NCBI RefSeq assembly: GCF_900111995.1
Contig: NZ_FOKF01000012.1
Span: 1-64,000 of the forward strand
DNA from: Collimonas sp. OK607
GTDB taxonomy: Bacteria; Pseudomonadota; Gammaproteobacteria; Burkholderiales; Burkholderiaceae_D
Reading direction: 5' to 3'
Length of the DNA: 64,000 bases
Shown here: positions 1-10,943 of the stretch, piece after piece
Layout: each line of letters starts with the position of its first letter
How positions within the stretch are numbered: the first letter of the stretch is position 1
Translations under genes and position numbers: made by a program
Notes under the pieces: generated by a model
Databases searched by the model: none
What the model saw: the letters and a program-made list of their open reading frames with translations, nothing else
Told to the model about the DNA's origin: nothing

Positions 1-2
1 CA

Positions 3-542
3 TTCGGGCGAGTCGACATCCTCATTAATAATGTGGGCGGAACGATCTGGGCAAAACCCTATCAGGAATATGAAGAAGCGCAAATTGAAGCGGAAATTCG
101 CCGCTCTTTGTTCCCGACATTATGGTGCTGTCGTGCTGCATTGCCTGGCATGATCGCGCAAAGGTGTGGCGTCATCGTCAATATATCCTCCATCGCGACG
201 CGCGGAATTAATCGCATTCCCTATTCAGCAGCGAAAGGTGGTGTCAATGCGCTCACCGCCAGTCTCGCATTTGAACATGCGCAGGATGGCATCCGTGTCA
301 ATGCAGTAGCGACGGGAGGGACAGAAGCCCCACCCAGGAAAATACCTCGTAATTCCGATAAGCAGACTAAAGAAGAGGAAGTTTGGTATCGAGATATTGT
401 CGACCAAACCATCGCGACCAGCTTGATGCATCGTTACGGAACGATTGATGAGCAAGTGAACGCCATCTTGTTTCTCGCGTCGGATGAATCTTCTTACATC
501 ACTGGAACGGTGCTCCCTGTGGGCGGCGGCGATCAGGGTTAG
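3..542 (+). CDS. benD: 1,6-dihydroxycyclohexa-2,4-diene-1-carboxylate dehydrogenase (BenD), 3' part
   Basis: Short-chain dehydrogenase that oxidises the cis-diol made by benzoate 1,2-dioxygenase to catechol with NAD+. The frame is open from base 3 and the 5' end lies outside the window, so the N-terminal Rossmann motif is missing. Visible are the NNVGG segment, the SSIATRG strand with the catalytic serine region, and the YSAAKGG motif carrying the Tyr and Lys of the SDR catalytic centre. The C-terminal region from MHRYGTIDEQ to LPVGGGD closely matches BenD proteins as I remember them. A ben operon probably continues to the left. The next gene, an enol-lactonase, acts later in the same ortho-cleavage route. 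Confidence 0.88.
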   Translation, partial: FGRVDILINNVGGTIWAKPYQEYEEAQIEAEIRRSLFPTLWCCRAALPGMIAQRCGVIVNISSIATRGINRIPYSAAKGGVNALTASLAFEHAQDGIRVNAVATGGTEAPPRKIPRNSDKQTKEEEVWYRDIVDQTIATSLMHRYGTIDEQVNAILFLASDESSYITGTVLPVGGGDQG

Positions 543-586
543 AGCCAGGTCATGCCCATTCTAAAATCAATGACATAAAAGGAACC

Positions 587-1369
587 ATGATGCCTGTTGC
601 CCACATCAATCAAACCGCCATTTTTCACCTCGCCGAAGGCAATCCCGCCAATCCCGGCATAGTGCTTTCGAATTCGTTGGGAACCGATCACGGCATGTGG
701 CAAGCCCAGGCCGACGCACTCGTAAAGGATTTCTTTGTCATTCGCTACGACACGCGTGGACATGGTCAGTCAGCGAGCCCGAAAGGACCATATCAATTGC
801 AACAGCTGGGGCAAGATGTGATAGCCCTTCTTGATTTTCTTCACATGGAAAAAGCGCATTTTTGCGGCATATCGATGGGAGGAATGATCGGACAGTGGCT
901 GGGTATTCATGCGCCTGAGCGTTTGAAAAAATTAGTCGTCGCGAATACCGCAGCGAAAATTGGAACGGCGGCAGCGTGGGTCGACAGGGCGAAAGCAGTT
1001 AGAGCAGAGGGCCTGGATGCGATTGCCGATAGCGCGGCCTCACGCTGGTTCAGCCCATCGTTCGTGACAAGCGGGTCGTCGATTGTCTCGGAACTGGTCG
1101 CGCATTTACGCTCTGAAAACGTAGAAGGTTATGCAAGTTGTTGCGAGGCGTTGGCATATGCCGATTTACGCGGTGAAATTCACGCTATTCCTAACTCCAC
1201 GCTCATTATCGCCGGTCAATACGACCCCGTGACAACCGAATCGGATGCGGTATTGATGCATCAAAAAATCAAAGATTCCAAAATGGTGACGCTACCCGCA
1301 TCACACATCTCCAACTTCGAAGCTGAGAAGTTATTCACTATCGCTTTATCTGATTTCTTGACAGCCTGA
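587..1369 (+). CDS. pcaD: 3-oxoadipate enol-lactonase (alpha/beta hydrolase)
   Basis: Hydrolyses 3-oxoadipate enol-lactone to 3-oxoadipate in the beta-ketoadipate pathway. The 260-residue alpha/beta hydrolase has its nucleophile elbow GISMGG at about residue 96, an acid in the AGQYDPVT loop near 210 and a terminal histidine in ASHISNF. Length and the DTRGHG and VVANTAAKIG segments fit PcaD/CatD. Two adjacent ATGs (587, 590) can start it. It lies 44 bases after benD on the same strand, so it is probably in the ben/cat operon. Which of the symbols pcaD or catD applies cannot be decided from the sequence. Confidence 0.85.
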   Translation: MMPVAHINQTAIFHLAEGNPANPGIVLSNSLGTDHGMWQAQADALVKDFFVIRYDTRGHGQSASPKGPYQLQQLGQDVIALLDFLHMEKAHFCGISMGGMIGQWLGIHAPERLKKLVVANTAAKIGTAAAWVDRAKAVRAEGLDAIADSAASRWFSPSFVTSGSSIVSELVAHLRSENVEGYASCCEALAYADLRGEIHAIPNSTLIIAGQYDPVTTESDAVLMHQKIKDSKMVTLPASHISNFEAEKLFTIALSDFLTA

Positions 1370-1384
1370 GTTTTTCACGACTAC

Positions 1385-2080
1385 CTAATTGTTAGCATCG
1401 ATCTGCTGCGCGATCCAGCTACAAAAATCACGTTGCATGGTTTCGTTCAACTCGTGCACCGCGTCGTATTCGCGATATGTCAGCCGTACTTCTTTTTCTG
1501 TAAGCAGCCGCTGGGCACTGCGCGCAAAATTGATAGTCAACTTGCCGTCATGAACCCCGTGCGACACAAAGCCATGTACTTTCCGCAACGCGACGTTGGT
1601 TCCGATCAGTGGTGCGATTTCGGGCAAGATCCGCCCGCTTAAGATCCCGAACCCGGCGACTTTGTCCGGCCGCGTCAACGCCACACTTGCACTCAATATC
1701 CCGCCCTGACTAAAGCCGGCAATCCATACGCGGTTTGGATCGATATCATAGACGCTTGGCAAGCCGTCGATGAAGTCGACCAAAGTTTGACGGGATTGTT
1801 CTGACTGTGCCACGTTGATCACCGGACCGGTCGACGTGAAATTGACGTTGAACCAGCCGAACTGTCCGGGGCCGAACGCAATCGGCGCGCGCGCCAGAAT
1901 GACAAGTAGTCGCGGATCCTGCCGTTGCGCGAATTCGATCAGATTCGCCTCGTTGGCGCCAACTCCGTGCAGCAAGATCAAGCAGGGTGCGCTGCCTGCA
2001 GTGAGATTGTCGGGGCTGCGCACGCGATGCGCGAGTGGCAGATCCGGACGCTCAACAACGTTATGTAATGAATGTTTCAT
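1385..2080 (-). CDS. phospholipase/carboxylesterase family alpha/beta hydrolase
   Basis: Serine esterase of the small phospholipase/carboxylesterase (Abhydrolase_2) family, 231 residues. It shows the oxyanion segment LILLHGVGANE near residue 35, the nucleophile motif GFSQGG near residue 122, an aspartate in HGVHDGKL and a histidine in the YDAVHELN segment. It converges on the lactonase gene: the two stops are only 15 bases apart. No signal peptide is seen, so a cytoplasmic enzyme on small esters is likely. The substrate cannot be read from the sequence. Confidence 0.75.
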   Translation of the reverse strand: MKHSLHNVVERPDLPLAHRVRSPDNLTAGSAPCLILLHGVGANEANLIEFAQRQDPRLLVILARAPIAFGPGQFGWFNVNFTSTGPVINVAQSEQSRQTLVDFIDGLPSVYDIDPNRVWIAGFSQGGILSASVALTRPDKVAGFGILSGRILPEIAPLIGTNVALRKVHGFVSHGVHDGKLTINFARSAQRLLTEKEVRLTYREYDAVHELNETMQRDFCSWIAQQIDANN

Positions 2081-2153
2081 ATTGACCTGTTCTTGCAGTT
2101 GCCTGCATTATGGGAAAGACCATCGATCGCAAGTATTGTTGTTGCGTTGCTTC

Positions 2154-2939
2154 TTACGAGAAGGCATATACATCCATGGCCAGCACGCTATATTCAACAC
2201 TGGCGTGTATCCGCTCTGCCTGCCAGTTATCGCCCGCTGCGCCCATCGCAACGAAGAGTGGCATCAAATGTTCATCGGTAGGGTGATTACGTGCCGCAAA
2301 CGGCGCTTGCTGCCGATAGTCCCACGACGCTTCCTTCTGGTTGTCGTGCAGTCGCTCCATCATCCATGTACTGAAATCACTGACCCAGGACGGTACCGCG
2401 CTATCGAGTGACCGGCCGCCGAACTCATACAGATTGTGCGTCAGCGAACCTGATCCGATAATGAGCACACCCTGTTCGCGCAGTGCGGCCAACGCACGCC
2501 CCAACCGTTCATGCTCGGCGGCACTGGCGCCGCGCAATACCGACACCTGGAAGGTTGGTATGTTTGCATCTGGATACATCAAGTACATGGGTATCCAGGC
2601 GCCGTGATCCAGTCCCCGGTCGCGACTGCGCCGAACCTCAAAACCGGCTTCCTGCAACAGCGTAGCGGCCTGTTCGGCGATCTCCGGTGCGCCTGGTGCG
2701 GGATACCGGATGTCGCGCAAGACAGGGGAAAAGCCGCCGAAATCATGGATGGTTTCCGGCGCAGATGCCAGGCTTACGGCAGGCCCTCCCATCGATTCCC
2801 AATGGGCGGAAATTATTACAACAGCTTTCGGCCGCGGCAGTGTTTTACTCAATTGCTTCAGGCAACGCTGCGCTGGGCTGTCTGTTATCGCCAACATCGG
2901 CGAGCCATGTGATACGAATAAAACGGGGTGTTTGCTCAT
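2154..2939 (-). CDS. DODA-type extradiol dioxygenase (YgiD-like, class III)
   Basis: Member of the LigB-fold class III extradiol dioxygenases related to 4,5-DOPA dioxygenase YgiD. The 261-residue protein opens with LFVSHGSP, whose His is a metal ligand. It continues with the ISAHWES segment holding the second His, DHGAWIPM near the middle, and GSGSLTHNL. These are the hallmarks of the family. The length is typical. It is followed on the same strand by the esterase and preceded by doxX. The real substrate in bacteria is usually unknown, and a role in aromatic turnover is only suggested by context. Confidence 0.82.
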   Translation of the reverse strand: MSKHPVLFVSHGSPMLAITDSPAQRCLKQLSKTLPRPKAVVIISAHWESMGGPAVSLASAPETIHDFGGFSPVLRDIRYPAPGAPEIAEQAATLLQEAGFEVRRSRDRGLDHGAWIPMYLMYPDANIPTFQVSVLRGASAAEHERLGRALAALREQGVLIIGSGSLTHNLYEFGGRSLDSAVPSWVSDFSTWMMERLHDNQKEASWDYRQQAPFAARNHPTDEHLMPLFVAMGAAGDNWQAERIHASVEYSVLAMDVYAFS

Positions 2940-2965
2940 GCTGCGGACTCCTGGCTCTGATTCAC

Positions 2966-3370
2966 TTAAGCCTGTTTTTGACTACGCAGGGCAAAGGCGC
3001 CATCACCCAGTAAAAATTGCACAAATAAGGCGACAGACCAGAAGGCAGGGTATTCCCAGCCACCGCCCTTATTGCCGAACTGCCAGCCGTTAGCTCCGTG
3101 TACCGTAAAGATGGCGCCAAGCAAAATAGGGATCAAGGCTATGGCCACATAACGCGCGTAGACACCCGCAATCAATGCAATGCCGCCAGCCAGTTCGACA
3201 AATGTGGTCACGTAGGCGAGCCAGCCGGGAAGGCCGAGGGATTGAAAAAAGCCGGCGGCGCCTGGCAATGTAAAGACAAGCCATTTGAGCAGGCTATGCG
3301 CAATAAACAAAACGCCAAGGCTTATTCTCAATACCAGTGCAGCATAGGGGGCGGTCTTTTGATCAATCAT
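2966..3370 (-). CDS. DoxX family inner-membrane protein
   Basis: A 134-residue DoxX-like integral membrane protein with four hydrophobic segments, opening with a membrane helix after MIDQKTAPYAALVLR. DoxX/DoxD-type proteins are membrane subunits whose role is often in redox balance. The specific role here is unknown. The frame is open further upstream, but the start at 3370 is chosen because GGAGAAG sits just before it and the upstream residues are Arg-rich and unlike the family. It lies divergent from the LysR gene that begins at 3502 and upstream of the ygiD-like gene, 27 bases away, with which it may be co-transcribed. Confidence 0.8.
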   Translation of the reverse strand: MIDQKTAPYAALVLRISLGVLFIAHSLLKWLVFTLPGAAGFFQSLGLPGWLAYVTTFVELAGGIALIAGVYARYVAIALIPILLGAIFTVHGANGWQFGNKGGGWEYPAFWSVALFVQFLLGDGAFALRSQKQA

Positions 3371-3501
3371 GGTGCTTCTCCTTCGGTCGGTGTTGGGATG
3401 AGTAACATGCCGGCGACGCCTGACAGTAAATGAACTATATATGTCTTGGTATGTGGGATAAATATGGATTAGCATGACATTTTGTTTCAAAATACGAGAC
3501 A

Positions 3502-4401
3502 ATGGACAAATTTCGCGAGATGCAATCATTCGCCGCAGTCGTCGACGTCGGTAGTTTTGTGGGGGCGGCGCACGTCCTCGATACATCGAAAGCAGCGGTG
3601 TCACGCCACGTTGCCGACCTTGAAGAAAGACTTGGGGTGCGCCTGTTAAACCGCACTACGCGCAAGCTTTCCCTGACCGATGATGGACAGACGTTCTACC
3701 AACACTGCAGCGAGATCCTGGAGGCGCTCAATCAGGCGGAAGGCGAACTGAGTTCACGCAGTGCGGAAGCCAGCGGATTAGTGCGCGTCAGCGCGCCATT
3801 CACGTTCGGCGTTCTCCACCTTGCAACATTATGGGGATTATTCCTGAGCCAGCATCCCAAAGTTACGCTGGACGTGTCGCTATCAGATCGCGCCGTCGAT
3901 CTGGTAGAGGAGGGCTACGACCTTGCCATTCGGATCTCCCGGTTTCCCCACCCGACCCTGATAGGCCGAAAACTCGCATCAACGGGGATGGTCCTCTGCG
4001 CGTCGCCAACGTATCTGCGGAAAAGAGGCACGCCGCAGCACCCGCAAGACCTCGTGAAGCACGATGTGATCTCATACACGTATTGGTCTTCGCGCGACGA
4101 ATGGCAATTCGACGGCCCGGAAGGCGCTGTGAGCGTCAAAACCACTCCCCGCATCCATACCAACAGCGGCGACACATGTCGTGCAGCAGCGTTGCTGCAC
4201 CAAGGCATTATTCTGCAGCCGAGTTTTCTGGTGGGAGACGACCTGCGCTCCGGCAATCTGGTGGAAATAATGCCAGCCTATGCATCGGCCGAACTGGGCA
4301 TCTACGCCGTATATACCTCGAGAAAGCAGCTACCGCTAAAGCTGAGGCACCTGATTGATTTTTTGGGGGAATCGTTCCACAGACCGGCCTGGACACGCTA
4401 G
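3502..4401 (+). CDS. LysR family transcriptional regulator
   Basis: A 299-residue LysR-type regulator. The winged HTH occupies about residues 1-60 (SFVGAAHVLDTSKAAVSRHV, then ERLGVRLLNRTTRKLSLT), followed by a periplasmic-binding-protein-like effector domain with DLAIRISRFP. It is divergent from doxX with a 131-base gap, so it probably controls the doxX / dioxygenase / esterase genes and itself. The effector is unknown. Its stop faces the stop of a second LysR gene. Confidence 0.9.
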   Translation: MDKFREMQSFAAVVDVGSFVGAAHVLDTSKAAVSRHVADLEERLGVRLLNRTTRKLSLTDDGQTFYQHCSEILEALNQAEGELSSRSAEASGLVRVSAPFTFGVLHLATLWGLFLSQHPKVTLDVSLSDRAVDLVEEGYDLAIRISRFPHPTLIGRKLASTGMVLCASPTYLRKRGTPQHPQDLVKHDVISYTYWSSRDEWQFDGPEGAVSVKTTPRIHTNSGDTCRAAALLHQGIILQPSFLVGDDLRSGNLVEIMPAYASAELGIYAVYTSRKQLPLKLRHLIDFLGESFHRPAWTR

Positions 4402-4574
4402 CTTCCACAGCAAAAACCCGAGGCATAGATTAGTGCGTCCGCACTCAAGCGGATGACAATGCCGCCAAAGAAAGGAATGGCGGCTCTGTCGCGGTAGGGA
4501 TGTCGGTTACCCAACGCCTCCTTCCCGATCGGTTGAGAGTAGTCGCTTGAGTCGAAAGACATCCAGCCGGGGTA

Positions 4575-5471
4575 TCAAACGCCGCTGAGCGTTCGCCTAA
4601 TGGTGTCGCAGAACCATTGCTGCGCGGCTGAATCCTCAGTACGAGCTTGCCAGTAAAGATTCACCTCAAAGGACGGTATCGGAAAAGGTAAGGCCAAGGT
4701 TCGCATTCTGCCATCGGCGGCAAAGGCGCGAGCGACACGGGTTGGAAGAGTGAGAAGCAGGTCGGTGGAGGATATTACCGCAACGAGGTTCGTGAAGTGA
4801 GGTACTCGAAGACCTATTTTTCGCGTAAGTCCCATTTCAGTCATGACATCTTCAACAAGGTGGTGTCCCGAAAATGGCGCGACAACTACATGGTTTGCAG
4901 CGACATAGTCCTGCAAAGTCAACGCGTCTCCAATCCATGGATGGGATGCACTCAACAAGCATGAGTAAGTCTCTGTGAACAACGTTCTCTTTCTAGCCTG
5001 TCCGCCTACGAATTGTAAATTCCCGACAGCCGCGTCGACGTTTCCCGTGGACAGCCATTCGGTGATGCTGTCGCTGTCCATCTGAACGATTTCGAGCGCG
5101 ACCGAAGGTGCGATGGCCTGCAGTTCTCGGACAAGGAAGGGCAGGAAATACAGTTCGCCCAGGTCGGACAGAGCGAGGCGAAAGCAGCGACTCGATTGCT
5201 CGGGATCGAATCGGCGAGTGGCGGAAATAGCACTTTCGATGTTGTCCAGCGCACCCCTGAACGCCTTGAAAAGCTGTGTGGCGTTGAATGTCGGCGTCAT
5301 GCCTGCACGGGTTCGCGTGAAAAGCGGGTCATTTAACAGGTCACGGAGGCGGCTCAGCGAATGGCTTACCGAAGGCTGGGTGATGTTCAGGCGCTTGGCT
5401 GCGGCACTCACGCTGCCTGTCTCGTAAATGGCGACAAAGGCTCGAATCAGGTTCAGGTCGGTAGTGAGCAT
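4575..5471 (-). CDS. LysR family regulator, divergent from the mandelate genes
   Basis: A 298-residue LysR-type regulator. The HTH spans about residues 1-62 (GSVSAAAKRLNITQPSVSHSLSRLRD, then LFTRTRAGMTPT), followed by an effector-binding domain. It resembles the NodD/NahR/LinR subgroup in the opening LNLIRAFVAIYETGS. The gene is transcribed away from mdlC with a 105-base shared promoter region that contains a T-N11-A palindrome at 5485-5499. The arrangement makes it the best candidate for the mandelate or benzoylformate sensor of the locus (inference). A second regulator, of AraC type, lies at 14.6 kb in the same locus. Confidence 0.88.
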   Translation of the reverse strand: MLTTDLNLIRAFVAIYETGSVSAAAKRLNITQPSVSHSLSRLRDLLNDPLFTRTRAGMTPTFNATQLFKAFRGALDNIESAISATRRFDPEQSSRCFRLALSDLGELYFLPFLVRELQAIAPSVALEIVQMDSDSITEWLSTGNVDAAVGNLQFVGGQARKRTLFTETYSCLLSASHPWIGDALTLQDYVAANHVVVAPFSGHHLVEDVMTEMGLTRKIGLRVPHFTNLVAVISSTDLLLTLPTRVARAFAADGRMRTLALPFPIPSFEVNLYWQARTEDSAAQQWFCDTIRRTLSGV

Positions 5472-5484
5472 GGCAGCCTGGAAT

Positions 5485-5499
5485 ATAGATGCTATCTAT
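5485..5499. promoter_or_regulatory. probable LysR operator (T-N11-A palindrome)
   Basis: Perfect inverted repeat ATAGAT-GCT-ATCTAT, which contains the LysR consensus T-N11-A. It sits 14 bases before the lysR start and 78 bases before the mdlC start, in the only gap between the divergent genes. The position fits a recognition site controlling both directions. Base composition there is AT-rich, so chance is not excluded. Confidence 0.55.
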
Positions 5500-5504
5500 T
5501 ATAA

Positions 5505-7160
<1,656 letters not shown>

Positions 7161-7175
7161 ACAGAGGACTGTGTA

Positions 7176-8345
7176 ATGAACAAGCCTGTAAATGTAGCCG
7201 ACTTTCGTGCTTTGGCGAGAAAGCGCCTTCCACGAATGGTATTCGACTATTTAGAAGGTGGTGCCGAAGACGAGCGCGGGTTGCAACACAACCGCCAAGT
7301 CTTCGACGATGTTCGGTTTCAACCGCGGCGGCTAGTGGACATCAGCGAAAGAGACATACGGACGACGATATTTGGTAAGCCCTTATCGGCGCCCATCATC
7401 ATCGCTCCAACAGGCCTGAACGGCGTTCTATGGCATGAAGGTGACTTGGCGCTTGCGCGAGCCGCCGCGCGTTTCGGCATTCCGTTCATCTTGTCGACGG
7501 CATCTACCGCGTCAATCGAGGCGGTTGCCGGAGCTGCAAGCGGGGAGCTTTGGTTCCAGCTTTACGTCGTGCATCGCAAATTGGCGGAACAACTCGTGAA
7601 GCGGGCGTTGAGCGCTGGGTATACCACGCTTGTTTTGACGACCGACGTTGGCGTCAACGGCAAGCGCGAGCGTGATATCAGAAACGGTTTTTCCTTGCCA
7701 ATGCGTTACAGCGCAAGGACGGTCATTGACGGAGTGCTCCATCCGCGTTGGTCGTGTGACCTGTTACGGCACGGCGTGCCTCAGCTAGCAAATTTCGCTA
7801 GCAATGAGGCGCAAGACGCGGAGCTCCAAGCCGCCTTGATGAGCCGGCAGATGGATGCCAGCTTCGCTTGGGATGATTTGGCATGGTTACGAGATATGTG
7901 GCCGCACAAGCTTTTCATTAAAGGTATTAGCCGGGCTGACGACGCTGAGCGGTGCATCGCGCTGGGTGCAGATGGCGTAATTCTTTCAAATCACGGCGGG
8001 CGCCAATTGGATAGCGCCATTGCTCCTTTGGAAGCGCTGGAGTCAACTACTGCGCGAATTTCTGCCCCGGTGCTACTGGATAGTGGAGTTCGCCGGGGCT
8101 CCGATGTGGTTAAGGCGGTAGCAATGGGGGCAAAGTCCGTACTACTCGGTAGGGCCACTCTTTATGGCTTAGCTGCAGCTGGGGAGCAAGGTGTGGATGC
8201 TGTGCTAGAGATCATGAAAGACGAAATCGACAGGACGCTCGCACAAATTGGTTGCCCCTCAATTTCAAATTTGTCCAAAGACTATTTGTGGACGGGAGGG
8301 GGCATCTCGCTTGAGCGAGCGTGCCACGCAGAGATATCAACTTGA
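7176..8345 (+). CDS. mdlB: (S)-mandelate dehydrogenase
   Basis: FMN-dependent alpha-hydroxy acid oxidase family enzyme that oxidises (S)-mandelate to benzoylformate and passes electrons to the quinone pool. The 389-residue protein shows LPRMVFDYLEGGAEDE at the N terminus, the FMN/substrate lysine region in LFIKGI, and the SNHGGRQLD motif with the catalytic histidine. It also has the DSGVRRGSD phosphate-binding loop. In Pseudomonas the internal segment around residues 177-215 forms the membrane-binding part. Here that segment is present (ARTVIDGVLHPRW), so membrane association is likely. It lies 15 bases after mdlC and 15 bases before mdlA. Confidence 0.95.
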   Translation: MNKPVNVADFRALARKRLPRMVFDYLEGGAEDERGLQHNRQVFDDVRFQPRRLVDISERDIRTTIFGKPLSAPIIIAPTGLNGVLWHEGDLALARAAARFGIPFILSTASTASIEAVAGAASGELWFQLYVVHRKLAEQLVKRALSAGYTTLVLTTDVGVNGKRERDIRNGFSLPMRYSARTVIDGVLHPRWSCDLLRHGVPQLANFASNEAQDAELQAALMSRQMDASFAWDDLAWLRDMWPHKLFIKGISRADDAERCIALGADGVILSNHGGRQLDSAIAPLEALESTTARISAPVLLDSGVRRGSDVVKAVAMGAKSVLLGRATLYGLAAAGEQGVDAVLEIMKDEIDRTLAQIGCPSISNLSKDYLWTGGGISLERACHAEIST

Positions 8346-8360
8346 ATTGGCAGGTAAATG

Positions 8361-9440
8361 ATGAACGATATTCGTATCACGGGGTTACGGGCGCGCTCGG
8401 TCATCGTGCCGTTGCAATATCCAATTCGAACAGCGGTTGGCATAGTGGCGAGCTCGCCACTTGTACTAATCGACTTGCAAACCGATAGCGGTGTTACCGG
8501 GCACGCTTACGTATTTACCTATACGCCGTTAGCTTTGAAGCCGGTGCAGCGGATGGTGGAAGAATTGGCGACAGTGGTCGAGGGCCAGCCATTGGCACCG
8601 CTTCACATCGACCAGCTAATGCAGTCTCGGTTCAGGCTAATTGGAAATACGGGTCTCGTTCGGATGGCAAGCGCTGGCATTGATATGGCGACATGGGATG
8701 CTAAGGCGAAGGTCCATCGGTTGCCGCTTGTAGAGCTGCTCGGTGGTGTCGCGCGCCCGTTGCCTGCATATGACAGCCATAGCATGGATGATGTGCAGCT
8801 TGCGACAAGTCGGGCGAAGGATGCCGCCGAGGCGGGCTTTTCAGCGGTGAAAACGAAAATCGGCTATCCAACTCTCGAGCACGACATCAAGGTCATCCGA
8901 AGCATCCGGGAGGTCGTGGGCGATGGCGTCCAAATCATGGTCGATTACAACCAGGGGCTCACTGTTCCAGAAGCTATTCGTCGAGGTCGGGCGCTTGAGC
9001 AGGAGGGCGTGGCGTGGGTAGAGGAGCCGACACTGCAGCACGACTATGCTGGCCACGGACAAATTCGCAATGAGTTGCATGTCCCGGTTCAAATGGGTGA
9101 GAACTGGTTCGGCCCAGAAGAAATGGATAAGGCCCTCTCAGCCGGTGCTTGTGACCTCTGCATGCCGGACTTGATGAAGATAGGTGGTGTAAGCGGATGG
9201 CTGCGCGCAAGCACGCTTGCAGAGCAACGAGGAATGCCGATGTCCAGCCACATCTTTCAGGAATTCAGTGCACACCTTCTGGCGATTACTCCTACCGCTC
9301 ACTGGCTTGAGCGAATGGATATCGCGGGGCCGATCATGGAGCCCACACTCAGATTCAAGGACGGGATGGCTCATTTTGGTGAGATGCCGGGAGTCGGGAT
9401 TATCTGGCGAGAACACGAAATAGAGCGCTTTGCCGTTTAA
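8361..9440 (+). CDS. mdlA: mandelate racemase
   Basis: Enolase-superfamily enzyme interconverting (R)- and (S)-mandelate. The start at 8361 gives 359 residues, the same length as the P. putida enzyme and colinear with it as I recall. The ATG at 8358 is equally in frame but sits only 3 bases from the AGG. Visible catalytic elements are VKTKIGYP (Lys164/Lys166), the metal ligands in MVDYN (Asp195), WVEEP (Glu221) and MGENW (Glu247), and SSHIFQE carrying His297. HWLERMD carries Glu317. It is third in the mdlCBA order and is followed by a 111-base gap before the transporter. Confidence 0.95.
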   Translation: MNDIRITGLRARSVIVPLQYPIRTAVGIVASSPLVLIDLQTDSGVTGHAYVFTYTPLALKPVQRMVEELATVVEGQPLAPLHIDQLMQSRFRLIGNTGLVRMASAGIDMATWDAKAKVHRLPLVELLGGVARPLPAYDSHSMDDVQLATSRAKDAAEAGFSAVKTKIGYPTLEHDIKVIRSIREVVGDGVQIMVDYNQGLTVPEAIRRGRALEQEGVAWVEEPTLQHDYAGHGQIRNELHVPVQMGENWFGPEEMDKALSAGACDLCMPDLMKIGGVSGWLRASTLAEQRGMPMSSHIFQEFSAHLLAITPTAHWLERMDIAGPIMEPTLRFKDGMAHFGEMPGVGIIWREHEIERFAV

Positions 9441-9551
9441 ATATTAATTCCAAGGAGTCGCTTTCGACTTCACCTAAATGCAGTAACAAGAAGTGCAAAT
9501 TGATAATCGCCGATTAGAGCGTTAATACTTAGATAAACTCTGGAGACAGCA

Positions 9552-10901
9552 ATGAACATGAACATTGTCGACAATGTAGTCGATGACACGCGCGTAAACT
9601 CGTTTCACTTGATGATTATGTTTTGGTGCTCAATGCTCATGCTGTTTGATGGGTACGACCTCGTGATTTACGGTTCTGTTCTTCCAGAACTCATGGCTGA
9701 CTGGAAGCTTCCTGCCGTTACCGCAGGCGTTATCGGTAGCAGCGCTCTCTTCGGAATGATGATAGGCGCATTGTCGCTTGGAAGCTCATCTGACAGATTT
9801 GGACGGCGTCGTGTCATTCTTACGTGTCTCGTCGTCTTTAGTGTCGCGGCGCTTGCTAATGGATTCTGCGAAAACTCTACGCAATTCGTAGTGTGCCGCT
9901 TCTTCACCGGCGTTGGCTTGGGCGGCATGGTACCTAATATCGTCGCGCTCATGACGGAAATGTCTCCGAAAAGAAAGCGAAACATCATGGTGACCGTAAT
10001 GCTGAGTTGCTTCTCAGTTGGCGGTGTCATAGCGGCGGTGATGGGTAAAGTGGTAACACCGACGTTCGGATGGCGTGCCAATTTCCTCATTGCCGGTTTG
10101 TCGTTGCTTACGTTCCCTCTCCTGTTCCGGTGGCTCCCGGAATCGATTACTTTCCTTCTCTCAAACCAGCGTTACGTCGAGGCCGACCGCATTCTGCGCA
10201 AGCTCGCGCCAAGCTATGCCGGGAGCGCGAACTCCCTGGCTGCGTTGTCGCGGGGTGCTGCTTACGAACACAAGCGCTCGCGAGCGGCCCAGCTTTTCGC
10301 GGAAGGACGCGCGCAAGACACGATCCTAATCTGGATAGCCTTTGGCATGTGCATGTTGATGGTTTATGGTTTGAATACCTGGTTACCCAAGCTCATGACG
10401 GCGAGTGGCTACTCTATCGGTTCGAGCCTGACCTTTCTCATTACCCTAAATGTCGGCGCGGTTCTCGGTGGCCTTGTGAGCGGATGGCTGGCTGACAGGT
10501 GGGGCGGGAAGCGTACACTCATCCTATTCTTTCTCGTTGCCACTGTCTCGATTGATCTTCTTGGCTACAAACAGAATCTCGCGATTCTTAATCTCCTTCT
10601 CATGCTTGCGGGAGCAACAACGATTGGCACGCTGTGCATCGTGCACGCGTTCGCCGCACAATTTTATCCTGCAAACATCCGGTCGACCGGAGTTGGCTGG
10701 GCAGCCGCAGCAGGAAGATTCGGAGCGGTTGCAGGGCCCGCGTTGGGAGGCTATCTCGTCAGTCAGAAATTCCCCGTTACTTTTAATTTTCTGGTTTTTG
10801 CAGTTCCAGGTGTGGTGGCGGCGATCGCTATTGTGCTTACTTCGAGACCTGGGAAGCACGTGCCTGTAAATGCAAAAGTGGCGACGGTATCCGCTGAATG
10901 A
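9552..10901 (+). CDS. MFS aromatic acid:H+ symporter (AAHS family)
   Basis: A 449-residue major facilitator with twelve predicted membrane helices. The loop-2 signature region SLGSSSDRFGRRRV and the FDGYDLVIYG segment in helix 1 are typical of the AAHS family (PcaK/BenK/MhpT). Central loop-8 signature: SGWLADRWGGKR. It probably brings mandelate, benzoylformate or benzoate across the inner membrane. Position between mdlA and the benzaldehyde dehydrogenase favours mandelate, but the exact substrate cannot be read from the sequence. The start at 9552 is preceded by CTGGAGAC. Confidence 0.87.
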   Translation: MNMNIVDNVVDDTRVNSFHLMIMFWCSMLMLFDGYDLVIYGSVLPELMADWKLPAVTAGVIGSSALFGMMIGALSLGSSSDRFGRRRVILTCLVVFSVAALANGFCENSTQFVVCRFFTGVGLGGMVPNIVALMTEMSPKRKRNIMVTVMLSCFSVGGVIAAVMGKVVTPTFGWRANFLIAGLSLLTFPLLFRWLPESITFLLSNQRYVEADRILRKLAPSYAGSANSLAALSRGAAYEHKRSRAAQLFAEGRAQDTILIWIAFGMCMLMVYGLNTWLPKLMTASGYSIGSSLTFLITLNVGAVLGGLVSGWLADRWGGKRTLILFFLVATVSIDLLGYKQNLAILNLLLMLAGATTIGTLCIVHAFAAQFYPANIRSTGVGWAAAAGRFGAVAGPALGGYLVSQKFPVTFNFLVFAVPGVVAAIAIVLTSRPGKHVPVNAKVATVSAE

Positions 10902-10943
10902 GCCACCAGCGAGGAGAATTAACATGTTTTTGACGAGGAGTAT

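Noticed and set aside
1815-2411. 198-codon plus-strand frame
   Set aside because: Lies opposite the esterase and the dioxygenase genes, both with clear motifs.
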